Shown here piece after piece: positions 12,221-23,300 of a DNA stretch of 64,000 nt. This DNA is from Nectonema munidae (taxonomy: Eukaryota > Nematomorpha > Nectonematoida > Nectonematidae). The notes below the pieces were generated by a model. It saw only the letters and a program-made list of their open reading frames with translations. It did no database searches and was not told the origin of the DNA. The position numbers and the translations under genes are program-made. The DNA is taken from assembly GCA_030549495.1 (NCBI GenBank), contig JAUIRK010001043.1, positions 723,501-787,500 on the forward strand. Direction: 5' to 3'. Position 1 is the stretch's first letter. Each line of letters starts with the position of its first letter.

Positions 12221-13941
12221 ATGTTTCAGAATATGAATGTGAATGAAGCCATATCATTTTTGACTGATAGTGAATTTTCTTCTGCTCAAATTTACATTTG
12301 TCCTCCAGAAAATTCATACATAAGCGATGTTGACAGTGGTGATGAAGATTATGAACTTTCAATCGACAACCTTTCGGGAAAACAATTGAATGCTAGTGCA
12401 AGTTTGGTTTTAAATAATATCGATGGTTCGAAGGAGTTATGCGGCGATGAAGATGATACTATGATAGATAAAAGAACTCCAGACTCAAGAAAATGGAAAA
12501 AAAATTGACATAAAAAGTATATTGTGTAATAACGATTCCCGCATTCAAGCCTCTCTAGATGATATAAACTCATTTTCCCCAGTAAAATATTTTGAGCTTT
12601 TTTTTGATGATGAAATTATGGAATTTATTCTACAACAGACAATCTTGTATGCTAAAAGGGATAAGGGGGGATTTAAATTTTAGTATGGATAAATCTGAGT
12701 TGAAGCTTTTTTTAAGTGTTCTTATGATAAGTGGTTACAGCCCAGTTTGCAGAACTAGAATGTTTTGGGAGCAAAAAGACGATATACATAACATAGCGAT
12801 AGCTAAAGCATTTAGTCGTAATCGCTTTGAGAAAATTCTTAGCTATATTCATTTAGCTGATAACCAGTGCCTAGAATGCGGTAATAAGTTGGCAAAAATA
12901 AAGCCTTTTTATGACAAAATAAACCTTCGTTTTTTACGTTATATGCCTGAATCGAAAAATATTAGTATTGATGAATCCATGATTGAATATTACGGCAAGC
13001 ATCCTTCTAAACAATTTATGAAAGGAAAGCCTATTAGATTCGGGTATAAGACGTGGACAATGTGCACTTCAGATGGCTACATTATTTCTATTTCACCATA
13101 TGCGGGTAAATCTGAAGTATATAACAAAGAATTAGGAATAGGAGGTAGTGTGGTAATGAAATTCGCTAATCTTTTACCACAAAGTAATTACCACCTGATA
13201 ATGGATAATTACTTCTGCTCCTTGCATTTGTTCGAACTTCTAAGAAAGAAGGGATTTCACGCCACAGGTGTAATAAGAAGTGATAGGTTGCAGAAATGTC
13301 CAATTCTTAATAAAAAATGCTTACTTAAAAAAAAAAGAGGTAATTTTGATTATCGCTATGACGCAAGTTCTAAAATAATTGTTATAACCTGGAGGGATAA
13401 TAACGTAGTGAATCTTGCATCCACCTGCCTAGGAGTAAAGCCAATAAAAAAAATTAAAAGATGGTGCTCTTCAACAAAAAAAATTATATACATACAACAA
13501 CCAAATGGTATAGCAGAATATAACAAATTGATGGGTGGAGTGGACAGATCAAATCAAAATGTTACACAATACCAAATGAGCATACGTTTAAAGAAGTGGT
13601 GGTGGCCTTTCTTCCGATTTTTATTTCACGCATCGCTACAAAATTCTTGGTTTTTGTACAAAAAAAGTTGTCTGTATAAAGATAAACCTCTGGATCAACT
13701 TGGGTTCATACGTGAAATTGTTAACACATATCTTCTGCAAAATTCTGCAAACAAAATTCAAATTCCTTTTTTTACAAATAAAGTTAGCAATGACATTAGA
13801 CTTGATCAAAAAGACCATGACTTTGGCAATCTTCCTACTCAAAAAATATGTGTGTTTTGTAAAAAAGGTACTAAAAAAAGATGCACCAAGTGTAACGTGG
13901 CTCTACATATGCATTGCTTCACAGCTTTTCATTCAAAATAA
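12221..13941 (+). pseudogene. piggyBac transposase, nearly intact
   Basis: This is a DDD transposase that cuts and pastes at TTAA. The acidic N-terminus (12221-12508) contains DSGDEDYELS. After an A8 run at 12497-12504 the frame shifts into VKYFELFFDDEIM, the usual start of the conserved domain. A G6 run near 12664-12669 shifts it again into the long frame ending at 13941. That frame has all three catalytic blocks: ISIDESMIEYYG, LIMDNYFCS and GGVDRSNQN. It ends in a Cys/His domain (CVFCKKG...CTKCNVALHMHCF). Both frameshifts sit in homopolymers, so a recent inactivation or consensus errors are equally possible. AATAAA overlaps the stop region. Confidence 0.9.
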
Positions 13942-14400
13942 AGTTTTTTAATAAATTTGTTGAATCTTTTTTCATCTTGTTTCTTGCTACAATAAAAAAA
14001 TAGACACTCTTCTTTTTTTCAAACTGACAATACTCCATCTTTAGTTTTAAGGTTCGGAGGTTGGTATTTGCTCTCTTCATTATTTCCAATCTCAGCTTTC
14101 AGTTTCACTGAGTCCACTTTTTCAGGTTCATAAACATGTGTATATTTTACTTTTTTAAGTTTCCCCTTGAGTTTCTTTTCAATTTACTTTTATATATTAT
14201 ATATGGAGCACATCATCAATAAAATGATATGCTCCCTTTAACGACAATATAACTTTTTGGTTATAATTTATTTTTTTGCTCTAAAAAATTATATATACGT
14301 TCTAGAATGTTATGAATAGTGTAATTGAGTTCTGTTTACATAAAACTATCATAAATTAGCTCAAAACTCATATGCTAGAGGTTGGTCATTAATGGGTTAA

Positions 14401-14750
14401 GATATGTAGTCCTGCATATATTTGCTTTGACTCTAAAGCCTATATTGCAAAAATTAGAAGATGGCTTCCCAAATTTAAAAATTGAAATTAGGTCAGTTTC
14501 CAGAATACTATTTTGTTCACATATTATTGATTTTAAAAGATCTACATTTTCAACTTTTGGAACACCCGTTATACAAAAAGTAGGCGTTTTTGGTTCTAGA
14601 CTGTTAAAAGGTAAGTTGTTAGACTTTAAGCATTGCTTAATGTGTTCTATGTTTTTACTAGATGAAGACTGCAAAATCAGGCTATTGTTTTTAAGTTTTT
14701 TGAGCTTATTGATACACAGCTTATTGTGTTGGCTTTAGTTTAGAATTAAC
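14401..14750 (-). pseudogene. LINE ORF1, N-terminal part
   Basis: About 100 residues, including TFCITGVPKVENVDLLKSI and IFKFGKPSSN, have the look of the RNA-binding region of LINE ORF1 proteins. The frame runs into the TTAA at 14397-14400 and resumes at 10966, where the zinc knuckles follow. Decayed upstream coding sequence is visible to about 14750. Confidence 0.65.
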
Positions 14751-15000
14751 CACTTCTTTGAGATTCTTCCACATTGACCCCATCTGATACTTACCTGATC
14801 TGTGATGTTAATGACATCTGCTCTTTGTGACTTTTTTGATTAAAAATTTTATATGAATTTGTGATAATCTTTATCTATAAAAGCTTCTATATAAAACTTT
14901 TTGTCTTTTATATATTTGATTAAATTTTTAATTCGATAATAGGGCGGGCCCACTGTCGCCGCATAGGTTGCAGTGGCCTAAGGGCGGACCTGTGAGTGAG

Positions 15001-15847
15001 GGCAGGGGAATTGATAAAATGAGTCAAAATTGACCTAAAACGGGTTCTTCTCAGCTTATGCATGCTATTTATACAAAAAAAAATTTGAAAAAATAATTAA
15101 ACTGTAATAAATGATCTTTATACTTCATTCTAAGGAATTCTCAAACTCTGACATTTATAAAGTCAACCTATCGACTTTTTTGAAATTTGATTGCTACCTG
15201 TCTTATGCTAAAAACCTCATAAAATTGATATAAAAAATATTTTGATTGAATTGATAAATTTCTCCTCCTTCTTTTGTCATTCTTAGGGGTGCCAAATCAT
15301 TTGATGCTATAAATTAAGGATATCCAGAAAATTTCTAAAGCTTTTTAACGATTCCATGGTTGGATATACATTAAAAAAATTAAGCAATTTTAAAAATTTC
15401 ATGCACATTCATTATAGAGTTCTATCAGGAGCGCACATCCTTAAAATCATTGGGGGCAATTTTTAATATTACTGGTCTTGAAATACCAAATATTCAAGCA
15501 ATCCTTTAAAATAGAGTGTATACAGTGCATACATGAATTTATAACTTTGTATGATTAGTAAGTAGAAATCAAAATTTTGATAAATGTTTGAGTAGTGATG
15601 GCACTTTTAATTTAACCATTACAGAAACTTTAGCCTCTCGTAAAAAAATTTCGGTCAAATCTCACTTTTTACAATATCAACTTAGCAAATAAAAATATAA
15701 TCAACTAATTTTTTAATGTTTGTATTACATTACATAGGCGGATTTAGAGTTGTAGCTAGTTTACATACGCTGTGGCTGGGCGTATGATGAATGATCTATA
15801 TATTATATATATCTTGAAAAAGATATATGACAAATGTATATTTGAAA
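15001..15847. other. AT-rich stretch without recognised features
   Basis: No gene or repeat structure was recognised. Confidence 0.5.
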
Positions 15848-15985
15848 TTAACCCATTTACGACCAATGTTCCTATTTTGGAACATAAGTAATTTCATCTT
15901 CGTCTGCTTTTTTCAATGACTTTGAATATAAATCGTCTGCGTTTTTTTAGATATCGTCTGCTTTGCTTGGTCTTAAATGGGTTAA
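15848..15985. mobile_element. piggyBac-type MITE, copy 1
   Basis: A 130-bp element (15852-15981) lies between TTAA at 15848-15851 and 15982-15985. The ends are CCCATTTACGACCAA and, complemented, CCCATTTAAGACCAA. The interior contains TCTTCGTCTGC and AAATCGTCTGCG blocks. The copy at 20682-20807 is nearly the same in the opposite orientation. Confidence 0.88.
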
Positions 15986-16630
15986 TACAGAAATGCCAAT
16001 TGAATGATAGCTTCCAACACCTATCTCGCTTCTCTATCTAATAGATAAAGTTTAATTAAATTTAATGACTAAAATTTAGTTTAGTTGAACAATTTAAATT
16101 TAGTGAATAATATATGACTAAAAATGTTTTAGTCAAAATTATCGAATTAAAAAAAATTTCATATTTTATCTAAAAATTGAGAATAATGGAATTTTCCAAA
16201 CTGAAATTTCATTTCCTTCAAAAAAAAATGAAAATTTTAATATGAGGGGTTTTCATTTCAAATTAAAAATTTTGAAATTAAAAAATTCCAAAAAAATCGT
16301 TCAATTTTTCACTTTTTTATTTCTAAAAATCTTTTTTTTTTAATTTGCCAGAAACAAAATTTATATTTAAAGCAGAGAAATGTCACACTGGACCTCAAAT
16401 GATTGATGCATAGATATATTAACGCGATAGAACATTAATATTACAGAAATTATATAAGGACTACCTTTCAAGTAAGTGATCTAAAGAACGGTTTCTAAAC
16501 TACGACAAAATTTGTTTTGAAAGCAAATAATCTTGAGTGAACATGTTCATAGATTCTGCTTTTTAAAATTTTAAAATTATTTTGCTTTACCTTTAGAATC
16601 TATTAAATAAAACATGGTGATTGCTTCCGA
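15986..16630. other. AT-rich upstream region of the ARH3 gene
   Basis: The sequence is strongly AT-rich with A and T runs. No TATA box or initiator could be singled out with confidence. The promoter of the gene at 16647 is expected in its last part. Confidence 0.4.
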
Positions 16631-16639
16631 CTTTGAGCC

Positions 16640-16810
16640 ATGAACCATGTCTACAAAAGTTTGCAAGTATTCCAACTTCAGCGGTTGCTTGGTAGGAGGT
16701 TTGCTTGGAGATTGCATCGGCGGACACTTCGAGGGAAGCGTGACTGTGACTCTGGAGTCCGTTTGGAAGCACATATGTTCACTCAAGAACGAGGAGGAAG
16801 CAAAGTATAG
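16640..16810 (+). other. upstream start codon with overlapping 56-codon frame
   Basis: An ATG at 16640, seven bases before the ARH3 start and in another frame, opens a 56-codon frame ending at 16810. It has G at -3, the main ATG has A at -3. It could lower translation of the main frame if transcription starts upstream of it. It may equally be chance. Confidence 0.3.
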
Positions 16811-17651
16811 CGATGATTCCGCCCAAACCTTTGCAGTGAGCGAGAGCATCGTCTCGGCGAAAGGATGCGAGTTGTATTGCATTGCAAATCACTTGTCCCA
16901 AGCTTATCGGAAACAACCGAAACGCGGTTATGGCGCCAACGTGGCCAAACTCTTGCGCGATCACCTGCAAGTGAAGGAGGGCACGAAAAAGCAGGAACTT
17001 TTCGCTCCGGCTTCTTCCCAATTCGCTAATCGCGGGTCTTGGGGGAATGGGGCTGCGATGCGTATTTCTCCAATCAGTCTGCTCAGCGTGGGTGATGATG
17101 AGGAGGAATATGTGCGCAGGATGAAGGAGTCAGCCCTGCTCACACACGCCCACCCCCACGGTTTCATTGGCGCTGTGCTTCAGGGCTGTGCCATTCTCCA
17201 CGCCTTGAAAGGCCCAAAACACTCAACATCAGAAAAGTATCTGGAAAGTTTGCGCCATTCCCTTTCTCTGATCCAAAGTGACGAAATTCTTCCCTTCATT
17301 CGCAAGATCGACAGCATAGAAAGGCTGCTTCCTAAGGCAGACGCAGTAGATAAAGAGGAAGTTATCCAGTGTTTGGGGAATGGAGTTTCCGCTCTTGAAT
17401 CCGTCCCAACTGCCATTTACTGCTTCTTACGCAACCTGAAACCATCAACGGATTCTCCCTCAGCCACGCTGAATGTCGTAGTTTTCGCGGTATCTCTGGG
17501 AGGTGACACGGATACTATCGCGAGCATGGCTGGAGCGATCAGTGGTGCATATCACGGATTGAGTGATATACCGAATGAAATCATGCGAAAGTGCGAAGGC
17601 TATCCTCTTGCTTTGAAACACGCCAAGGCTCTGTGCGATATGTCAGAGTAA
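16647..17651 (+). CDS. ADPRS: ADP-ribosylhydrolase ARH3-like (ADPRS)
   Basis: The 334-residue protein belongs to the DraG/ARH fold that removes ADP-ribose from proteins; ARH3 cleaves serine-linked ADP-ribose and poly(ADP-ribose) in the DNA-damage response, using two magnesium ions. Metal and substrate ligands are visible: GDCIGGHFEG with E29, YSDDS with D56 and D57, and SLGGDTDTIA with D287, D289 and T290. Other family blocks are GSWGNGAAMRI (131-140), THAHPHGFIGAVLQ (166-179) and SVPTAIYCFLR (252-262). Human ARH3 has 363 residues, so this copy is nearly full length. The start is the first ATG in frame before the family N-terminus; no mitochondrial leader is evident. The gene has one exon and a much higher GC content than its surroundings. 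No disabling change is seen. Confidence 0.93.
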   Translation: MSTKVCKYSNFSGCLVGGLLGDCIGGHFEGSVTVTLESVWKHICSLKNEEEAKYSDDSAQTFAVSESIVSAKGCELYCIANHLSQAYRKQPKRGYGANVAKLLRDHLQVKEGTKKQELFAPASSQFANRGSWGNGAAMRISPISLLSVGDDEEEYVRRMKESALLTHAHPHGFIGAVLQGCAILHALKGPKHSTSEKYLESLRHSLSLIQSDEILPFIRKIDSIERLLPKADAVDKEEVIQCLGNGVSALESVPTAIYCFLRNLKPSTDSPSATLNVVVFAVSLGGDTDTIASMAGAISGAYHGLSDIPNEIMRKCEGYPLALKHAKALCDMSE

Positions 17652-17703
17652 TAGTCTTCCAAAATCCTTCTTTCATTTCATAATATATAAAAATGTTTTA
17701 TAG

Positions 17704-17709
17704 AATAAA
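17704..17709 (+). promoter_or_regulatory. polyadenylation signal of the ARH3 gene
   Basis: AATAAA lies 53 bases after the stop codon and overlaps a second AATAAA four bases later. Confidence 0.65.
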
Positions 17710-17719
17710 TAAATCTTCA

Positions 17720-18860
17720 TTATATATACTCAAAAACGTCTTTTACCTGATTGGATAAAAACATTTGAACCAATCAAATTAGGCTAAAACCAACCAATTA
17801 TTTTGAATATTTTTCAAATAAATTTTTAAAAGATTTGTTTGGCTAAAATTTAATCATTTTCAACCATTATATTTAATATATACTACAAATTTTGAATTTT
17901 CAAACTTAGGAATTTGCAGAATTGTGAGCGCACATTTTTTGTAATTTTTGATCAATCAATATATATATATTAATTTTTTGTATATAAAAGTTAAACTTAT
18001 TTTTGCTTAAAATTTGAATTCAGAAAAAGGATATTAATTGATAAAATTAAAAGTCATTATTATTATTAACTAACTTTTGAAATTTGCTTCTTAAATAAAG
18101 CAAAATAAAATGTAAAAACACTGCAAAAAAGTTATAATAAAGAATTCTGAAAAATTACCTACTATACTTTAAATACCAGACATAACAGAAGTACTATGAA
18201 AGTCATAAGTGTGTTAGGGAAGTTGAACACTAATGACAACCTACTTTTTAAATGTATTTCATGTTTCATATATGTCATAATTTGTTTTTAAGTATGCACT
18301 TCTTAAAGTTATCTTGTCCTAGTCTAGAATATCATGCAATGCCTTTTTCAATGTCAGTAATTGATCTATTAAAAAAACTCTTTGAAACTTAAACTCCAAA
18401 TGTTAAGTACCATTACTGAGACGCAAGTATAGTGATTTTAATTTTTAAAAAGTTCAAACGAAAAAATTAAGAATGAAACAAAACTTTGTTCAGACAAAGT
18501 TAATAAGTGATAGTGAATTTTTTTATAAAATATTTTAAATATGTTTCTATGCCACTGTTTTGTATTCCGGGAATGCTAATTAGCTGCGAATCACTTTGTG
18601 AATTTTTGATAGTTTTCATAGAAGAAAATAATACAGAGCAAATTATGCTTTAAACAGCGGCACATATGGTTGAAATTTATTATGTCGGGTGTTTTAATAA
18701 TTTTAACTCAATAATGTTTCATCAATGCATTCGAATTAAAGCACAGCATCTTTTTGATCTAGTAACAGTAAATGAAGCAAAAACGGGTTTAGACTCATAA
18801 TTCTGATAAAGCCAAAGTGATGTCAACCTCTAATAGTCTAATGCATTATTTATTACCTGC
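17720..18860. other. AT-rich intergenic DNA
   Basis: No gene, RNA or repeat structure was recognised. Confidence 0.5.
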
Positions 18861-18869
18861 AACAATAAA

Positions 18870-19050
18870 GTTTTTGAACATGTTAACAATTTTGGTTATC
18901 TGGGTAGCATGATAGCCATCAATCACTTCAATTTTTGGGTTCGAAGAAAAAACCAGAATCCATGCTCGTATACAACAAATACAAGTGAGGCGTCGACAAG
19001 GCTTCAAAAGAAAAGCTTGTTTTTATTCCAACTGTAAAAGCTGAGTTTTT
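18870..19050 (+). pseudogene. possible LINE reverse-transcriptase tail fragment
   Basis: Around 18876 one frame reads EHVNNFGYLGSMIA, resembling the F.YLGS motif downstream of the RT palm in LINEs. Neighbouring frames give Arg/Lys-rich sequence like the next helix (RRRQGFKRK). The fragment is short and decayed. Confidence 0.35.
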
Positions 19051-20187
19051 CAAGTATGTGGAAAATGTCAACAAAACACCTGCAACCAGCATGCAAAAAA
19101 GTTTGTCAAAGCTGCTTTTCTATGTCTAAGACTTTGATATTTCCATAATTTTTTATTTTGAAGATTGTTTTACATTCATTTCATTTAAGTTCACTCTCAA
19201 TTAAAGGTAGACAAGTTTTTTTCATTTGATAGACAAAAAAGTTCATGCAGAATAAAAAAATCTTCTGAACCCCTGTTCAATTTTTTTTATATAAAATTTG
19301 ATTCAAATTTGTTTAATTTAAGTTTTCAGAGTCTCATAATTGTAGCAATCCACTTTTAATCAGCGTAGTCACGCTTTTTATTCACACCATGGCCGCAGTG
19401 GCCCTGTTTGACCATGCGAGAGTGAATTAACTCACAACTTGTCTTAGTAGCTCATTAGTGATTCGTGAGTGATAGCTTGCCAAACACTAAAAAATTATAA
19501 ATAAGCTGATGTCCAAATTCTTTCAGAAGTAGGAAATAGAAGTTTCTCGAGGCAAATGGGAGGAAGGAACTCTATCTGATCTTCGAAGAGATGGAATAAA
19601 TCTTTAAAAGAAATTTGCTACTCTTTTGGAATGATTTGTAATGTCTTTAGGGAAAAGTAATTAAATTAGACTTTAATTTCGCAAATTACGGTTCCTAAAA
19701 CAAATTCGCGTATAATTATTGCTAAAATTTTAGTTTTTTAATTGTTGAGCACTTATACTTGAAATGGAAATTAAGATCGCGGAATCTTTCTAGTGTTATA
19801 CATACAAATATATTGGAAATAAAATTCAGTTAAGAGTCATATATTTTATCATGTCCTTTTTGCTTAAATAATAGCTGACAAGTCCTGATCCAATTTCTAA
19901 ATGAGACTTCACGTGTAAATTTTTGGAAATCTATTGTTGGGGCTAAGATTATGTAGAATTAGAGTTAGGTTTAGTGTTAGCGCAATAGTTTGAATGATCG
20001 AAAATTTAGTTTTATTAAATGTTTTTTTAGCTGAGGGAGATAAGAACAAATGTTCCTATTTATTACTATTGATACACGGCTGACACAAAAACATCTAGAC
20101 AAACGAATACCTACATATTGACATTAGACACTCATACACTGAAATACTTAAACTTCAAAAAGAGAGGTATAGAAAGTCGATTCAAAT
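19051..20187. other. AT-rich intergenic DNA downstream of the ECI gene
   Basis: No gene or element was recognised. Confidence 0.5.
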
Positions 20188-20193
20188 TTTATT
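20188..20193 (-). promoter_or_regulatory. polyadenylation signal of the ECI gene
   Basis: AATAAA on the minus strand begins 26 bases after the stop codon of exon E. Confidence 0.7.
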
Positions 20194-20218
20194 AGAAAAA
20201 TAAGGTGTTCTCTTTAGA

Positions 20219-20379
20219 TTACTTTTGTTTCAAACTTTTGAAGTAGGCTTTTAAGCCCGCCTTTGTTTGTGGATGCGTGATGAAGGAAACGAAATCTTCA
20301 ACATCTCTTTCTTGTTCCTCCGCGAAGTCTTTGAGTAATTTTTGACGAAAGTATTGCTTACTCAATCCAACGCAGTGCG
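20219..20379 (-). CDS. ECI1: ECI gene exon E (last)
   Basis: After the acceptor ATTAAG the exon adds two bases to the codon begun in exon D, then encodes 52 residues and a stop. Residues include HCVGLSKQYFRQKLL and VEDFVSFITHPQTKAGL. This matches the C-terminal helix of ECI1, which usually contains FVSFI and ends in a Lys-rich helix. Confidence 0.88.
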
Positions 20380-23300
20380 CTTAATACAATGCATATGTTT
20401 GTCGTCAGAAAGGGAGTGAAGCTGTAGCATATCCCTGGAAAGACACTTCCTGGGCAGAGGAGGGGGTAAATGTAAAAAATGGATAGTAATACATCTTTGA
20501 TGAGTTATACACATCAGAGTACTGGAGGGAGAGAAATTTTTAAAACGCCCTAATGGTCATAATATCGCCACCAAAAATTTCACTGAATCAACTAACTTTC
20601 TAACTAATCAACTATTCATATGAATCAGTGGTCCTTAACTTTAGGGGGACCCGATTAACTTCTAAGAGGAGGCGTGCGTTCTTAACCCATTTAAGGCCAA
20701 GCAAAGCAGACGATATCTAAAAAACGCAGACGATTTATATTCAAAGTCATTGAAAAAAGCAGACGAAGATGAATCCAAAATAGGAACATTGGCCGTAAAT
20801 GGGTTAATTGTAAAAAATTCTGAAACGTGAGCAAGTTTTATGAATTTTATGAAGCAAATGCGTAAAAACCACTTTGTCATTACTTATTTACAATCTGCTA
20901 ATCTATTTTCGTATTGAATAAGTCTTTTTGAGTTGTAATGTCAAATGAAAAAAGAAACTATACTTTATATTCATTGTTAGTAATTAATTAACCTCTTCTT
21001 AAAACATTGATTTAACACGTGAAACACAACAAAGCGATATTTTCATGCTTCGAGATGTTCAACATTCCAAGTCAAAAGGAAAGAGACGATGAAACTTTTT
21101 GCTAACCAATTCGTTAACCAAGTAAGTAAATGATAATAAAATTAATTAATTAACTAACACATTACCAACTGCCCTCTTTTCAATTTTACGTCACGCACTT
21201 GATAAAGCAAAAAATTAATCATTATCACGCATTTTTTTCCTAGTTCATCCTAATTTGTCTTCTTCATCACTCTAAAACAGTGATTCCCAACCGGTGTGCC
21301 GCCAAAATGATCAACAATAAGACCTGATATCAAGAGTTTGTGATCTAAGCATCAATCCAAAGTTTCACATTGAGTACACACGCATGATTCACTCTGGTCT
21401 ATTTGTTATTTGTGTGTTATGTCTTATATCATAGTGTTACACTGTTACTACTTGAATAAACTGAGCAACTACTTTAAAACTTAACATTACATATTTGTAT
21501 TATAATATTTTCTGTGATAGCAGGATCAGTATACATTTTTTTATATGATCTCTGTATAAGGTATTGTTGCATCAATGCAGATGTAGAAATAAAAAAACTA
21601 AAAAAAATAAATTTTTTTTTTTAATTTTTAAAAGGGTGCCGCAAACTAAAAAAGAATTTTGATGTTAAAGTGAAAACTTTACGCGGAATAGCAACCATGT
21701 GCTTCACCTTTTCTAGACACTTTTCCAAGATCGCGTCGTGATTTGAGAGCTGGTTAACAAAGCCCATTTCGAGTGCGAGCTTTGGAGAGAACAACTCCGC
21801 AGTTAAAACAGCCAGTTCTGCATTACGCTTTCCAATTTTATCCATTAAAACGTTGCAAAACCTTCACGAAGTGTAAGATTTACAGCTCCTTTCAATTTAT
21901 GTTTACGAAAGCTTTAAATTTTACCAACTTGGAGGAAATAGTCCCTGAAATACAATTTTACTCAAATTATACTAATAAGATATTTTATCATGAATTTTAA
22001 CGCCATCTAGTATCTTAGGAAGGGGAATTTTCTTGCCATCATTAGCGATGCGCGAACTTATATTTTAATTAGAATATGTTTGTTTCGTAAAAGCAGTTTC
22101 AAATAAAAAAGATTGGAAAAACTATAGAAAAAAAATTCTTTAAAACAAATTCTCACATCGTAAGAACTACACATTTCAAAAAATAAGATTCCAAATATGT
22201 CTTACTTGTTTTTCACTAAAAACTAAAAACTCCGGTATTTTTTTTTGAAACATGTGTACTCATTTGTCTCAAATATACCTACAAATACCAGAAGGAATGA
22301 CATTCTCAAAAATTTTATAAAAAAAATAATGATTCTATTAATGACTTATAGCATCTGTCGCAAATCTCTAGTATAAACAAATACAGAAATAAGACATTTT
22401 ATATCAATGTTTCTGACATTCAAAAATCTTTATGTAAACTCAATTGTGAAAATGAATTTGTTAGCCTTGAATGGAAAGAGTCCGTCAGACGGCTATATAT
22501 AAGGTCTAGTCAACACTCTGCTATTCCAAGTTCAGTCAATAGCACAAACAGTTAAATACACCTCACAAATGTTATTCCGCTTTTATGAGGTATATTAGGG
22601 TATAGGCAAGCCAGTTTCTAAGAGATTTTTTAGAGGAGGAGAGAATTGCTTTTTTTTTATCCAATTTCCTAAACTAATTCTGTGATTTATTTATAAGCAC
22701 ATTTAAAAATATTAATAAAGCTGAAATTCTTTATACTCAATTTCCGCCATTTTATTTTTTGTAGTGATGGAAAAGATACCAACGTTTTTTTTATGATTCC
22801 GCTTCTTAAATAATAAAATGTAAAAATAATTTTTTACAATTAAGGCATTTTAATTAATTTAAATTGTCAAAAAAAAATTAGACTTGAATCTGTGATTTTT
22901 CATTTGGAGATAAAAATCAAGTTATTTTGGTAAAAAGGAAAATGTTTGAATAAAAATATATGATTTTATGGTATGAAGTGGAAGTTACTTGCTAGACTCC
23001 ATAACTCTCTTTAATATTGACCGTAAATTTTGTTTGCATTTTTTCGCAATGGGTCTGATAAGAATATGGGAGGGGGGGGGGGGGGTAAGACACTGCTTCT
23101 CAAATTTAAGGCACACTACACACAACGCAAGGTTGGAGATGTTAAAAGGATGGGGGTCGGAATCGGTATCTAATAGAATCTGGGGGGAGAAGTTGGAGTC
23201 CGTTTTTTTTAAATCATCTTACCTCGTCAGACTAGGTGAGGACGAAAAATATTCAAAGTTGGTATATTTAGTTAAACAAGTGAAGTTATATTTAAAGTTG

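Noticed and set aside
14382-14738. 118-codon plus-strand frame
   Set aside because: It is antisense to LINE ORF1, which has the recognisable sequence.
16577-17416. Several minus-strand frames of 68-101 codons
   Set aside because: They are shadows of the ARH3 gene, caused by its higher GC content.
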